This document shows, piece by piece, positions 45,396 to 55,166 of a stretch of DNA of 64,000 nucleotides. The notes below the pieces were generated by a model, which was not told where the DNA came from, searched no databases, and was given only the letters and a program-made list of their open reading frames with translations. Location: contig JANQLB010000078.1 of assembly GCA_028280805.1 (NCBI GenBank), positions 1-64,000 of the forward strand, given 5' to 3'. This DNA comes from Tissierellales bacterium. GTDB taxonomy: Bacteria > Bacillota > Clostridia > Tissierellales > VENL01. A program made the translations under genes and the position numbers. Numbering within the stretch: position 1 is the first letter of the stretch; each line of letters starts with the position of its first letter.

Positions 45396-47870
45396 ATGAG
45401 GTTTGATAAAGTAATAAGAGTCATTGATAGTGATAATCAAAAATCAGAAATAATAAAAAATAAACTGGGAATATCACATTTAACTTCAAGAATTTTAGTT
45501 AACAGAGGAATAGGAAGCTGTGAAGAAGCACAAATATTCTTAAATCCTACTCTTAATAATCTCCACAGCCCTTTTTTATTAAAGGACATGGATAAGTCTG
45601 TAGCTAGAATCTGTAAAGCAATAGAAGAAGATGAAGATGTATGGATATATGGAGATTATGACGTTGATGGAGTTACAAGTACATCAATATTAATGCTTTT
45701 TCTAAATCACATAGGACTTGCACCAAAATTTTATATTCCAGATAGGATGTCAGAAGGATATGGTTTAAATCAAAAGGCTTTAGAATATATCAAAGACCAA
45801 GGTGGACAGCTAATAATTACCGTAGATTGTGGCATCACTTCCTTTGATGAGGCTAAGTTTTGCAAAGACAATAATTTAGATATAATTATTACTGACCACC
45901 ATCAATGTAAAGAGATGTTACCTGATGCTTATTCGGTGATTAATCCTAATAGACAAGATTGTAACTATCCCTTTAAGAAGTTAGCAGGAGTAGGAGTAGC
46001 TTTTAAGCTTATACAAGCTTTATCTATAACTTTAGAAGCACAAATAGATTATAGTGAAATCCTGCCTATTGTTGCAATAGGAACGGTAGCAGATGTTGTA
46101 TCTTTAACCGGAGAGAACAGAGTTATAGTAAAAAATGGATTAAAGTTAATTCATCAATCTTCAAATTTAGGTATTAAATCATTACTAGAAATAACCTCTT
46201 TAAAGGAAAAAGAGGTGACAAGCGGACATATAGGATTTGTAATAGGTCCAAGAATTAATGCTGGAGGCAGAATTGGACTAGCTAAACATGGTGTAGAACT
46301 TTTTATATCTAACTGTGCTAAAAAAGCTAAATCTATAGCACAAAACCTTGATGATGAAAATAATAAAAGACAAATAATAGAGCAAAGGATTATGAAAGAA
46401 GCAATTGAAGTTGTTGAAAAAGATATTGATTTAAAAAAAGAGAAGATTATAGTAGCTGCCGGTGAAAATTGGCATCATGGAGTTATTGGAATTGTTAGTT
46501 CCAGAATAACTGAAAAATATCGTAGACCAAGTATATTAATCTCTATTGAAGGTAATGAAGCTAGAGGCTCAGCAAGAAGTATTTCGTCTTTTGACATTTA
46601 TAACGGACTTAGTCAATGTAAGGATTTATTTATTAAGTTTGGGGGACATGAACAAGCTGCTGGGCTATCTATAGATAAAGATAATATACCAATACTTCGA
46701 GATAGAATTAACATTATTGCAGATGAATTATTAACTGATGAAGATTTAATAACCGAGATTATTGTAGATAGTGAAATTACCAGTAATGATATAACCAAAA
46801 AAGTTATTGACGAATTAAACTTAATTAAGCCGTATGGTATAGATAATCCGGGTTCGCAGCTATTATTAAAGGGTTGTAAAGTTAAATCCTTTAAAGGTAT
46901 TGGTAAGGATGAAAAGCATTTAAAGCTTACTTTAGAAAATAAAAACGTAGAATATGCTTGCATAGGATTTAATTTAGGTAAGTTATCTGCTTCTCTTAAT
47001 GCTGGTGATATAATTGATGTTGTAGTTTCATTAGAGATAAATGAATATATGGGAAAAGAAACTATACAGCTAAATATTAAAGATATTAATATAGTAAAGA
47101 GTATAAAAGAAGAAATTGAAGATATTTATTTTTCATCCTTAATAAAATCAATAAAGAATAGTACAGTAAATTATAATCAACAAAAAAATAAAAATTTTAA
47201 TTTATACGAAGATAAAGATAGATTACATTTTATATGTAAAGCTTTAAAAGATGAAACTGGAATACTGGTATTAATTAATAATTACTTTAATCTTCAAGAG
47301 ATTTTAAACCTTATTAGACTTCAAGGTAGAAACTTTATTAAAAAAACTGATATTTCATATAGTTTTAATTGTACTGCTAAGGAGAATTGTATTATAGTTA
47401 ATCCGATTTTAGATAAGATTAATATAAATAAATACACAAAAGTTTTTTTATATGATTTATTTTTTGATACAAGAAATATGAATAAACTTTTTAGTTATGT
47501 TGAAGATAAAAAATTGATGATACTTTCAAAACAAATAGATATTAACTTAAATAAAAAGATTTTAGACTTTTTAGTACCAACAATTGATGATTTGAGAGTT
47601 ATTTATAAAAGTTTTTTAAATAGTAGAGAAAATATTTTTAAAGTTGATATTGAGAGATATATTACATCTATAAGTCAAAAAAACTGTTTAATGTTAAATA
47701 AATCTAAGCTTAAATTAGCCTTGGAAATTCTTAATGAAAGTCAATTACTAGATTATAAATTAGATAACAAAGACTGCTTTATCAAGATGAATAATATAAC
47801 AAGTAAAAAAGTTGACATATCAAGTGTAGAAACATTTAACTACTACACACAATTAAAAAACAATATATAA
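45396..47870 (+). CDS. recJ: Single-stranded-DNA exonuclease RecJ
   Basis: 5'-3' ssDNA exonuclease for recombination and mismatch repair. DHH-family motifs are clear: DYDVDGVTSTSI (near residue 87), ITVDCGI, ITDHHQC (near 166), and DHHA1 GHEQAAGLSI (near 417), followed by an OB domain and a ~230-aa C-terminal extension. The 824-aa length is the long Firmicutes form. The extension (from about residue 590) is very AT-rich and less conserved. The recJ-apt-rel-dtd order is common in Firmicutes. Confidence 0.96.
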   Translation: MRFDKVIRVIDSDNQKSEIIKNKLGISHLTSRILVNRGIGSCEEAQIFLNPTLNNLHSPFLLKDMDKSVARICKAIEEDEDVWIYGDYDVDGVTSTSILMLFLNHIGLAPKFYIPDRMSEGYGLNQKALEYIKDQGGQLIITVDCGITSFDEAKFCKDNNLDIIITDHHQCKEMLPDAYSVINPNRQDCNYPFKKLAGVGVAFKLIQALSITLEAQIDYSEILPIVAIGTVADVVSLTGENRVIVKNGLKLIHQSSNLGIKSLLEITSLKEKEVTSGHIGFVIGPRINAGGRIGLAKHGVELFISNCAKKAKSIAQNLDDENNKRQIIEQRIMKEAIEVVEKDIDLKKEKIIVAAGENWHHGVIGIVSSRITEKYRRPSILISIEGNEARGSARSISSFDIYNGLSQCKDLFIKFGGHEQAAGLSIDKDNIPILRDRINIIADELLTDEDLITEIIVDSEITSNDITKKVIDELNLIKPYGIDNPGSQLLLKGCKVKSFKGIGKDEKHLKLTLENKNVEYACIGFNLGKLSASLNAGDIIDVVVSLEINEYMGKETIQLNIKDINIVKSIKEEIEDIYFSSLIKSIKNSTVNYNQQKNKNFNLYEDKDRLHFICKALKDETGILVLINNYFNLQEILNLIRLQGRNFIKKTDISYSFNCTAKENCIIVNPILDKININKYTKVFLYDLFFDTRNMNKLFSYVEDKKLMILSKQIDINLNKKILDFLVPTIDDLRVIYKSFLNSRENIFKVDIERYITSISQKNCLMLNKSKLKLALEILNESQLLDYKLDNKDCFIKMNNITSKKVDISSVETFNYYTQLKNNI

Positions 47871-47900
47871 ATAATTATATAGATAAAGGGAGGAATAAAT

Positions 47901-48413
47901 ATGGATTTAAAATCTAAAATAAGAGATATAAAGGATTTTCCTAAGGAAGGAATTATTTTTAAAGATATTACAACTGCTTTAAAAGATAAGGATGCATTTC
48001 AAGAGTGTATTAATAAAATGTGTAAAGGTTTAGAAGATAAGGATATTGACATCATTGTAGGACCAGAGGCTAGAGGATTTATAGTAGGTGCTGCAATGTC
48101 ATATAAGCTTAAAACCGGATTTGTTCCAATAAGAAAGCCCGGTAAACTTCCCGGAGAAACTATTAGTCATGAATATGAATTAGAATATGGAACGGATAAA
48201 TTAGAAATACATAAAGATAGTATTAGGCCGGGTGATAAAGTTGTAATAGCAGATGACCTTCTAGCAACAGGTGGAACTGTTCTTGCTACAATAAAACTGA
48301 TTGAAGACCTTGGTGGAGAAATTGTTGCATTAAATTTTCTTATAGAATTAGAATTTTTAGATGCTAGAAAAGCTTTAGACGGTTATAATGTAAATTCTAT
48401 TATAAAGTATTAG
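47901..48413 (+). CDS. apt: Adenine phosphoribosyltransferase
   Basis: Salvages adenine to AMP with PRPP. The PRPP-binding motif VVIADDLLATGGTVLA is near residue 115, with the family segments IRDIKDFPKEGIIFKDITT and GPEARGFIVGAAM. The 170-aa length is typical. It begins 30 nt after recJ with a GGGAGG Shine-Dalgarno. Confidence 0.98.
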   Translation: MDLKSKIRDIKDFPKEGIIFKDITTALKDKDAFQECINKMCKGLEDKDIDIIVGPEARGFIVGAAMSYKLKTGFVPIRKPGKLPGETISHEYELEYGTDKLEIHKDSIRPGDKVVIADDLLATGGTVLATIKLIEDLGGEIVALNFLIELEFLDARKALDGYNVNSIIKY

Positions 48414-48440
48414 GTTTTACTTATACCTATTATAAAAATA

Positions 48441-48449
48441 TGATATACT
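48441..48449 (+). promoter_or_regulatory. Extended -10 promoter upstream of rel
   Basis: TGA-TATACT (48441-48449), the same extended -10 sequence as in the rpsB promoter. No good -35 is seen at 17 nt, so it is a weak or activator-dependent candidate. Confidence 0.4.
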
Positions 48450-48502
48450 ATGTTAAATATATTTTGTAACATTATTTTTTAATTAGTAAGAGGGCGATGG
48501 AT

Positions 48503-50653
48503 ATGCTTGAGAATTTAATAGCTAAAATTGAACAATATAACCCTCAAGCTGATCTTGATCAGATAATTAGGGCTTATAACTTCGCTGAATCTGCACATCA
48601 GGGACAAATGAGGAGATCGGGTGAAAGATTTTTTATGCACCCATTTAATGTTGCCATGATTTTAGCTGATTTAAACATGGATTTAGGAACTATTATAGCA
48701 GGGTTATTACATGATGTCATTGAAGATACTGATGTAACATTTAATAATGTAGTTAAAGTTTTTGGAGAAGAAATAGCACTATTAGTAGATGGAGTTACAA
48801 AACTTAAAAAACTTAAATACAGAACAAAACAGGAAACTCAGGCTGAAAACTTAAGAAAAATGGTAGTAGCTATGTCTCAAGATATTAGAGTTATAATTAT
48901 TAAACTGGCTGACAGGCTGCACAATATAAGAACGCTTGATTATATGCCTGACGATAAAAAGAAAGAAAAAGCAATGGAGACGTTAGAGATATATGCTCCT
49001 ATAGCACATAGACTAGGTATTTCCAGGATAAAATGGGAATTAGAAGATTTATCTTTAAGATATATTGACCCAGAGGGTTATTATGAATTAGTTGAAAAGG
49101 TTTCTAAGAAAAGAAGAGAAAGAGAAAATAATATAAACCATATAATAAAAATACTTAAAAACAAAATTGTTGAAATGGATATTGAAGGTGAAATATACGG
49201 CAGACCAAAAAGTTTTTACAGTATTTACAAAAAAATGGTATATCAGAATAAAAGCTTTGAACAGATTTTTGACCTGACTGCTATCAGGATAATCGTTGAT
49301 AACGTTAAAGATTGCTATGGTGTATTAGGTACTGCACATACTATGTGGAAGCCTATTCCCGGTAGATTCAAGGATTATATCGCAATGCCAAAGCCTAATA
49401 TGTATCAATCTCTTCATACTACTGTTATTGGTCCTGAAGGAGAGCCTTTTGAGATTCAGATTAGAACTTTGGATATGCACAAAATAGCAGAGTTTGGTAT
49501 TGCTGCCCATTGGAAATATAAGCAGGGCAAGGTAAAGAGTGATGAATTTGACAGCAAACTTTCTTGGTTAAGGCAGATGTTAGAGCTTCAAAAAGATTTC
49601 AATGATCCAACTGAGTTTATGGAATCACTAAAAATAGATGTATTTACAGATGAGGTTTTTGTTTTTACACCTAAAGGCGATGTAATAAACCTTCCTGCCG
49701 GGTCAACTCCTATAGATTTTGCATATAAAATACACTCAGCAGTTGGTAATAACTGTGCAGGTGCTAAAGTAGACGGTAGAATTGTACCTTTAGATTACAA
49801 ACTTAAAAATGGAAATATTATAGAAATATTAACCTCTGCTCATAGTCATGGACCTAGTTATGATTGGCTAAAAATTGTTAAAAGTAGTCAGGCAAAAAGT
49901 AAAATAAAGCAGTGGTTCAAGAAAGAAAACAGAGATGAGCATATTAATAAAGGAAAAGAACTTCTGGAAAAAGAAGTTAAACGTCTAGGTTATAAGCTAA
50001 TGGAAATATTAAAAGAAGAATGGTTGGAAAGAATTGCTGAAAAAGTAAGCATTAGCTCTGTGGATGATTTATTTGCTGCTTTAGGATATGGTAGCATTAA
50101 TCTTCCGCAAGTTATAAACAAGCTAAAAGAATATTACGAAGAGTATTATGGGAAGAAAGATAAAGAGGTTCCGGCAGAAATACCTAAACCTAAAAAAGAT
50201 AATATACCTCAGCAGGGTGTTATAGTCAAAGGAATTGATAATGTTAAGGTTAGGTTTTCCAGGTGCTGTAATCCTGTGCCGCAAGATGAAATAGTAGGAT
50301 ATATAACTAGAGGCAGGGGTTTATCTGTTCATAGAAAAGATTGTCCAAATATTAATGAACTAAGTCCCAACGGGAGGTTAATGGATGTAGAGTGGGATAC
50401 TACTAAAAAAACCTCCTATCAAGCAGAAATCCAGCTTAAGGGTATTGATAGATCGGGTCTTCTAACTGATTTAACTCAGCTTGTTTCTCAAACAGACTTA
50501 TCTATGACTTCATTAAATGCTAGAACTAATAAAGAAAAGTTTGTTGTAATTAATATTACCTTAGAAATCAAAGATGTAGACCAATTAAAAAATCTTATGA
50601 AGAAAATTAAACTTATCAAAGGAATAATAGATGTTTATAGAGTTACAACATAG
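48503..50653 (+). CDS. rel: Bifunctional (p)ppGpp synthetase/hydrolase
   Basis: Long RSH enzyme of the stringent response, 716 aa. The N-terminal hydrolase has the intact HD motif ([11 protein letters not shown]); the synthetase domain has [12 protein letters not shown] and the [19 protein letters not shown] segment, RFKD being typical of bifunctional enzymes. TGS ([21 protein letters not shown]), a zinc-finger-like [14 protein letters not shown] region and a C-terminal ACT domain follow. ATG 48503 fits the AGAGGG Shine-Dalgarno better than ATG 48497. The start of dtd lies 13 nt after its stop. Confidence 0.96.
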   Translation: MLENLIAKIEQYNPQADLDQIIRAYNFAESAHQGQMRRSGERFFMHPFNVAMILADLNMDLGTIIAGLLHDVIEDTDVTFNNVVKVFGEEIALLVDGVTKLKKLKYRTKQETQAENLRKMVVAMSQDIRVIIIKLADRLHNIRTLDYMPDDKKKEKAMETLEIYAPIAHRLGISRIKWELEDLSLRYIDPEGYYELVEKVSKKRRERENNINHIIKILKNKIVEMDIEGEIYGRPKSFYSIYKKMVYQNKSFEQIFDLTAIRIIVDNVKDCYGVLGTAHTMWKPIPGRFKDYIAMPKPNMYQSLHTTVIGPEGEPFEIQIRTLDMHKIAEFGIAAHWKYKQGKVKSDEFDSKLSWLRQMLELQKDFNDPTEFMESLKIDVFTDEVFVFTPKGDVINLPAGSTPIDFAYKIHSAVGNNCAGAKVDGRIVPLDYKLKNGNIIEILTSAHSHGPSYDWLKIVKSSQAKSKIKQWFKKENRDEHINKGKELLEKEVKRLGYKLMEILKEEWLERIAEKVSISSVDDLFAALGYGSINLPQVINKLKEYYEEYYGKKDKEVPAEIPKPKKDNIPQQGVIVKGIDNVKVRFSRCCNPVPQDEIVGYITRGRGLSVHRKDCPNINELSPNGRLMDVEWDTTKKTSYQAEIQLKGIDRSGLLTDLTQLVSQTDLSMTSLNARTNKEKFVVINITLEIKDVDQLKNLMKKIKLIKGIIDVYRVTT

Positions 50654-50666
50654 AAAGGATGATAAA

Positions 50667-51116
50667 ATGCGAGCAGTGGTGCAAAGAGTATCACACGCTA
50701 AAGTAATTGTTAACGATTTAGTAGTAGGAGAAATAAATAAAGGACTTTTAGTTCTACTGGGAGTTGGAAATGAAGATAAAGAAGAAGATTTATTATATTT
50801 AAAAAATAAGATATTAGGTTTAAGGATATTTGAAGATGAAAATGAAAAAATGAATCTATCATTATTGGATATAAAAGGAGAACTGTTAGTAGTTTCTCAA
50901 TTCACTCTGTATGGAGATGTTAGAAAAGGTAAAAGACCTAATTTCATGAATGCTTCATCACCCGATACTGCACAAAAGATGTATATGGATTTTGTTAAAG
51001 AATGCAGAAAAGAAAATCTAAAGGTAGAAACAGGAGCATTTGGAGATCATATGAATGTTGAATTAGTTAATGACGGTCCAGTTACAATAATGGTAGATAG
51101 TAAAAAAGAATTTTAG
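50667..51116 (+). CDS. dtd: D-aminoacyl-tRNA deacylase
   Basis: Hydrolyses D-amino acids and glycine wrongly attached to tRNA. Start [13 protein letters not shown], the catalytic-site [17 protein letters not shown] and [18 protein letters not shown] (Gly-cis-Pro-type motifs) are all typical. At 149 aa from ATG 50667 it has the exact family length; the frame is open further upstream, but only ATG 50667 has an AAAGGA Shine-Dalgarno. Co-transcribed with rel. Confidence 0.97.
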   Translation: MRAVVQRVSHAKVIVNDLVVGEINKGLLVLLGVGNEDKEEDLLYLKNKILGLRIFEDENEKMNLSLLDIKGELLVVSQFTLYGDVRKGKRPNFMNASSPDTAQKMYMDFVKECRKENLKVETGAFGDHMNVELVNDGPVTIMVDSKKEF

Positions 51117-51127
51117 GAGGTGAATAT

Positions 51128-51745
51128 ATGATAGTAGAAAAAATTCCATTAGGTGGTTATGCATCAAATTGTTATATAGTAGGATGTGAAAAAACTAGAG
51201 AAGCCTTAGTAATAGATCCGGGTGCAAATGCAAGTGCAATTATTTTAAAAGCTAAGGAGCTTAATTTAACAATAAAACTTATAGCTTTAACTCACGGGCA
51301 TTGTGACCATATTGGAGGGTTAAATAAATTAAAAGATGAAACTAATGTTCTAGCAGCCATTCATAAGCAAGATAATGAACTATTATCAGATTGTCGTAAG
51401 AATTATTCAGCTAAGATGGGTATGAGAAAAATTGAAACTAATGCAGATAAACTGTTAGAAGATGGAGATATTATTAAAGTCGGAAAATTAAATGTAAAGG
51501 TTATCCATACTCCGGGTCACACCAAAGGCAGCATTTGCTTAAAGGTTAATGATTGTCTTTTTAGTGGAGACACTCTATTTGCCGGCTCAATCGGTAGAAC
51601 TGATTTATATGGAGGTTCTTCTGACCAAATAATTGAGTCTATAAAAAATAAACTTATGGTTTTAGATGAAAATATAAAAGTTTTCCCGGGTCATGGTTCA
51701 GCTACTACAATTAGCAAAGAAAAACAAGTAAACCCTTATGTTTAA
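51128..51745 (+). CDS. MBL-fold metal-dependent hydrolase (glyoxalase II-like)
   Basis: A 205-aa metallo-beta-lactamase-fold enzyme. The metal motif THGHCDHIGGL (HxHxDH), the later HTPGHTKGSIC, CLFSGDTLFAGSIGRTDL and FPGHGSATTI supply the full two-metal site. It resembles bacterial YcbL/glyoxalase-II-type thioesterases; the substrate is not clear. It follows dtd by 12 nt with a AGGAGGTG Shine-Dalgarno, in the same operon. Confidence 0.93.
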   Translation: MIVEKIPLGGYASNCYIVGCEKTREALVIDPGANASAIILKAKELNLTIKLIALTHGHCDHIGGLNKLKDETNVLAAIHKQDNELLSDCRKNYSAKMGMRKIETNADKLLEDGDIIKVGKLNVKVIHTPGHTKGSICLKVNDCLFSGDTLFAGSIGRTDLYGGSSDQIIESIKNKLMVLDENIKVFPGHGSATTISKEKQVNPYV

Positions 51746-51834
51746 TTAATGTTTTTATAAAGCTTACAATAAATCTAGAATACTCCTTATTATATGTGGA
51801 AGACTATTTTTAAGCATATATTAGGAGGGATTAG

Positions 51835-52017
51835 ATGAAGAAAAATATTAATAATTATTTGTCAAATAAAGAGGATAAAAAATTTAGAGACATTGACTTT
51901 CACCATTTAGTTGAGATGCAGGAGAACGGCTTGACAGATAAAGAAATTTCTAAAGAATTAGGAGTTCCAAGGTCATATGTAAATAAGTTGATAAATGATT
52001 ATAGAAAAGAATATTAG
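51835..52017 (+). CDS. Small helix-turn-helix protein
   Basis: A 60-aa protein. Residues about 25-55 (LVEMQENGLTDKEISKELGV, then PRSYVNKLINDY) form a helix-turn-helix like those of small DNA-binding or sigma-region-4-like proteins; the N-terminus is charged. ATG 51835 follows AGGAGGG at good spacing. It ends 8 nt before hemZ, so it is probably co-expressed with it. It may be a local regulator, but no target is known. Confidence 0.8.
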   Translation: MKKNINNYLSNKEDKKFRDIDFHHLVEMQENGLTDKEISKELGVPRSYVNKLINDYRKEY

Positions 52018-52025
52018 GTGATAAA

Positions 52026-53507
52026 ATGATATATATACACTTAGATGGACATAAATATAATTATGATGTCCTAGAGTTAATTAAGCTTTTTTTCTTTAAT
52101 GAAGATATACAATTTTTATATAACAAGACTTTGGTTAGTAACCAAGGTCTTTTAATTGAAAGCATTTTATACAAAGAGAATGATAAATTAAATGCTGCAG
52201 CCAAAATCTTTAAAGCACAGTCATGTATAAGCTCTATAACTATAAATGATATAGATAGTATTGATATTAAGGAAAATAACTTAAATAAGAAGAAAAAAAT
52301 AGCTGTTAAAAAAACTATTTTCAGGGCATTATCAACTGTTACTGATATAAAAGTACCATGGGGAATTTTAACTGGTATCAGACCTACAAAAATTGTCCAT
52401 GAACTTTATGATAAAGGTTATGATAGAAATACTGTTTTTTATGTATTGACTAACGAGTATTTATTAAACTCAGAAAAAGCAAATCTTATTATTAAAATTA
52501 CAGATAGAGAAAGGAAGTTTTTATATTCTTTAGATGAAAATAGATTTAGTTTATATATTGGAATTCCTTTTTGTCCTACGAGATGTTTATACTGTTCTTT
52601 TCCAGCTAATTCTTTGGAAAAATGGGGGAATTTTGTTGAAGAATACACAGACAAGCTAATATATGAGATTGAAAAGGTTAGCAGGTTTCTAATAAATAAA
52701 AAGCTTAATACTGTATATATTGGTGGAGGAACTCCTACAGCAATACCTGTTAAAAACCTTAATAAGATAATTAAAAAATTATATAAAGTATTTAACGTAG
52801 ATGAATTTTTAGAATTAACAGTAGAAGCAGGAAGGCCTGATACAATTAATAAAGATATGCTGTATATGCTCAAAGAAAACAAAGTACATAGATTAAGCAT
52901 AAATCCTCAGACTATGAATGAAAAAACTTTATCGATAATCGGAAGAAAACATAACCCTAAAGATATTATTAAAGCATTTGATATGGCTAAAAATATTGGG
53001 TTTAATTCGATTAATATGGATTTAATTATTGGTTTACCTGAGGAAAGCAACAAAGATGTTATAAGAACTATGGAAGAAATCATGAAACTAGAACCTGACA
53101 ATCTAACCATACATACAATGGCTGTTAAAAGAGCATCTAAGCTAAAAGAAACTATAGAATATTATTCTTTAGCTGAACAAAAAAGCATAGAAGAAATGCT
53201 TAATACTACAAAGAAGTATGCAGAGAAAATGGGTTTAGAACCATATTATATGTATAGACAAAAACAAATACTTGGTAATTTTGAAAATGTAGGATACTCT
53301 AAAGAAGGTAAAGAGTGTGTATATAATATGGCTATAATGGAAGAAAAGGAAACAATAATTGCTCTAGGAGCAGGAGGTGTATCCAAATTTTTTTATCCTA
53401 CAGAAAATAGATTAGAGAGAGTTCCTAACGTTAAAAATCTAATAAACTATATTGATAGAATAGATGAAATGATTAAAAGAAAGGTTAAATTTTTGAAAAC
53501 TTGTTGA
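52026..53507 (+). CDS. hemZ: Coproporphyrinogen dehydrogenase-type radical SAM protein HemZ
   Basis: Radical SAM enzyme of the HemN-related HemZ group, 493 aa. The cluster motif is in GIPFCPTRCLYCSFPA (CxxxCxxC), followed by YIGGGTPTAIP and LSINPQTMNEKTLSIIGRKH, and an N-terminal extension of about 160 residues typical of HemZ. HemZ is thought to take part in anaerobic haem synthesis, though no haem genes are nearby. The stop TGA is inside the -35 hexamer of the following promoter. Confidence 0.92.
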   Translation: MIYIHLDGHKYNYDVLELIKLFFFNEDIQFLYNKTLVSNQGLLIESILYKENDKLNAAAKIFKAQSCISSITINDIDSIDIKENNLNKKKKIAVKKTIFRALSTVTDIKVPWGILTGIRPTKIVHELYDKGYDRNTVFYVLTNEYLLNSEKANLIIKITDRERKFLYSLDENRFSLYIGIPFCPTRCLYCSFPANSLEKWGNFVEEYTDKLIYEIEKVSRFLINKKLNTVYIGGGTPTAIPVKNLNKIIKKLYKVFNVDEFLELTVEAGRPDTINKDMLYMLKENKVHRLSINPQTMNEKTLSIIGRKHNPKDIIKAFDMAKNIGFNSINMDLIIGLPEESNKDVIRTMEEIMKLEPDNLTIHTMAVKRASKLKETIEYYSLAEQKSIEEMLNTTKKYAEKMGLEPYYMYRQKQILGNFENVGYSKEGKECVYNMAIMEEKETIIALGAGGVSKFFYPTENRLERVPNVKNLINYIDRIDEMIKRKVKFLKTC

Positions 53508-53532
53508 CAAATTTAAGCATCTGACTTATAAT
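53504..53532 (+). promoter_or_regulatory. Consensus promoter of the hisS T-box unit
   Basis: Perfect consensus TTGACA (53504-53509), a 17-nt spacer and TATAAT (53527-53532). The hemZ stop TGA (53505-53507) lies in the -35. Confidence 0.85.
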
Positions 53533-53539
53533 AATGTAA

Positions 53540-53818
53540 ATAAAATATACATTTTACATGCTGTGAAGAGGAATAGTAATTGAGTCCCTTAATTCTAGAG
53601 AGTCAGTGATGGTGGAAATCTGACATTAATATTCAATGAAGACACCTTGGAGTTGATATGCTGAAATATAGTAGGCTTATCCGTATATCTGCGTTAAAGA
53701 TTAAATTAAGTGGTATTATATGTTACATATTACATATAAGTACAAATTGGGTGGAACCGCGGGAAATATAACCTCTCGTCCCTGTTGATTAATTATTAAC
53801 AGAGACTAGAGGTTTTTT
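53540..53818 (+). ncRNA. T-box leader, His specifier, controlling hisS-aspS
   Basis: Uncharged-tRNA-sensing riboregulator. Stem I starts near 53540 and contains a GAAGA-CAC-CTTGG segment in which CAC (53643-53645) is a histidine codon, matching the downstream hisS. The T-box sequence TGGGTGGAACCGCG is at 53748-53761. The terminator is the long interrupted stem from AACCTCT (53770-53776) to AGAGGTT (53808-53814), then a T tract. Uncharged tRNA-His would favour the antiterminator and read-through. Confidence 0.93.
53770..53818 (+). terminator. T-box terminator stem
   Basis: AACCTCT/AGAGGTT, GTC/GAC and CTGTT/AACAG pair in order around a short AT-rich loop, with T residues after. It competes with the antiterminator formed by the T-box sequence. 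Confidence 0.85.
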
Positions 53819-53896
53819 ATATATTTAATCAGTATACAAATTAAAGTTATTGGTAATATTTAATTTTAATTTAATATTATAGAGGAGGATTTTAAT

Positions 53897-55162
53897 ATGT
53901 TGACAAAAGCACCTAAAGGCACAAAAGATTTACTACCATCTCAATCCTATATCTGGCAGTATATAGAATCATTAATTAAAGACATATGTAAGAGCTATGG
54001 ATATAAAGAAATTAGGACACCTATATTTGAACATACAGAATTATTCCAAAGAGGTGTTGGTGAAACTACAGATGTCGTTGAGAAAGAAATGTATACCTTT
54101 GATGATAAAAAAGGTAGAAGTATTACGTTAAGAGCAGAGGGAACTGCACCAACAGCTAGAGCATATATAGAAAATAAATTATATGCAGATTCTCAACCTA
54201 CCAAAATTTTTTATATAGCACCTATTTTTAGATATGAAAAACCTCAAAAAGGGAGGTTAAGACAGCATCACCAATTTGGAATTGAGATTTTTGGTAGTGA
54301 TGAACCTTCATCAGATGCAGAAGTTATTAGTATAGTATCTACACTATATAATAGACTTGGAATAAAGGGGGTTGACCTGCACATTAACAGCATAGGATGC
54401 TCTGAATGTAGAAAGAGATATAATGACATCTTAAAAAAATATCTTGCAACTAAATTAAATGATATATGTAAAACTTGTAACTCTAGATATGATAAAAACC
54501 CAATGAGAATATTAGATTGTAAGAATGACAAATGTCAAGAACTAATACAAGATGTACCTCTTGCTATTGATAATCTATGTAAGGAGTGTGTAGATCATTT
54601 TGAAGGTGTAAAGAAATATCTTAAATCAATAGATATTGACTATATAGTTAATCCTAGAATAGTTAGAGGACTTGATTACTATACTAGAACTGCATTTGAG
54701 TTTATATCTAATGACATTGGAGCTAAGGATACTGTATGTGGTGGTGGAAGATATGATGGACTAGTAGAGCTTCTGGGCGGTCCTCACACTCCTGCTGTTG
54801 GATTTGGTATGGGAATAGAAAGATTAATACTTGCACTGGAAAGTAATAATGCTCAGGTTACTAATAACGATACAGTAGATATTTTCATAGTAACAATTGG
54901 AGATAAAGCTAAAGATGAAGCTTTTAAACTATCGTATAGACTAAGAAATGATGGTATCTCATCAGATATAGATCACATAGGAAGAAGTATTAAGGCTCAA
55001 TTTAAATATGCTGACAAGATTGGTACAAATTTCACCATTGTTATTGGTGATGATGAGATTGAGAAAAATATAGTGTCATTAAAGAATATGAAAACGGGAG
55101 AACAGGATGAAGTTAAACTAAGTAATTTATTAGATATATTAAAACTTAAGCTAGGGAGGTAA
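53897..55162 (+). CDS. hisS: Histidyl-tRNA synthetase
   Basis: Class II synthetase. Motif 1 region (YGYKEIRTPIFEHTELFQRG), motif 2 (IFRYEKPQKGRLRQHHQFG), the His-specific RGLDYYTRTAFEF and motif 3 (AVGFGMGIERLILAL) are visible, followed by the anticodon-binding domain. A four-Cys group at about residues 190-240 (CKTCNSRYDKN, CKNDKC, CKEC) is typical of this clade. The 421-aa length is normal. Expression is controlled by the upstream T-box. Confidence 0.98.
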   Translation: MLTKAPKGTKDLLPSQSYIWQYIESLIKDICKSYGYKEIRTPIFEHTELFQRGVGETTDVVEKEMYTFDDKKGRSITLRAEGTAPTARAYIENKLYADSQPTKIFYIAPIFRYEKPQKGRLRQHHQFGIEIFGSDEPSSDAEVISIVSTLYNRLGIKGVDLHINSIGCSECRKRYNDILKKYLATKLNDICKTCNSRYDKNPMRILDCKNDKCQELIQDVPLAIDNLCKECVDHFEGVKKYLKSIDIDYIVNPRIVRGLDYYTRTAFEFISNDIGAKDTVCGGGRYDGLVELLGGPHTPAVGFGMGIERLILALESNNAQVTNNDTVDIFIVTIGDKAKDEAFKLSYRLRNDGISSDIDHIGRSIKAQFKYADKIGTNFTIVIGDDEIEKNIVSLKNMKTGEQDEVKLSNLLDILKLKLGR

Positions 55163-55166
55163 TTTT

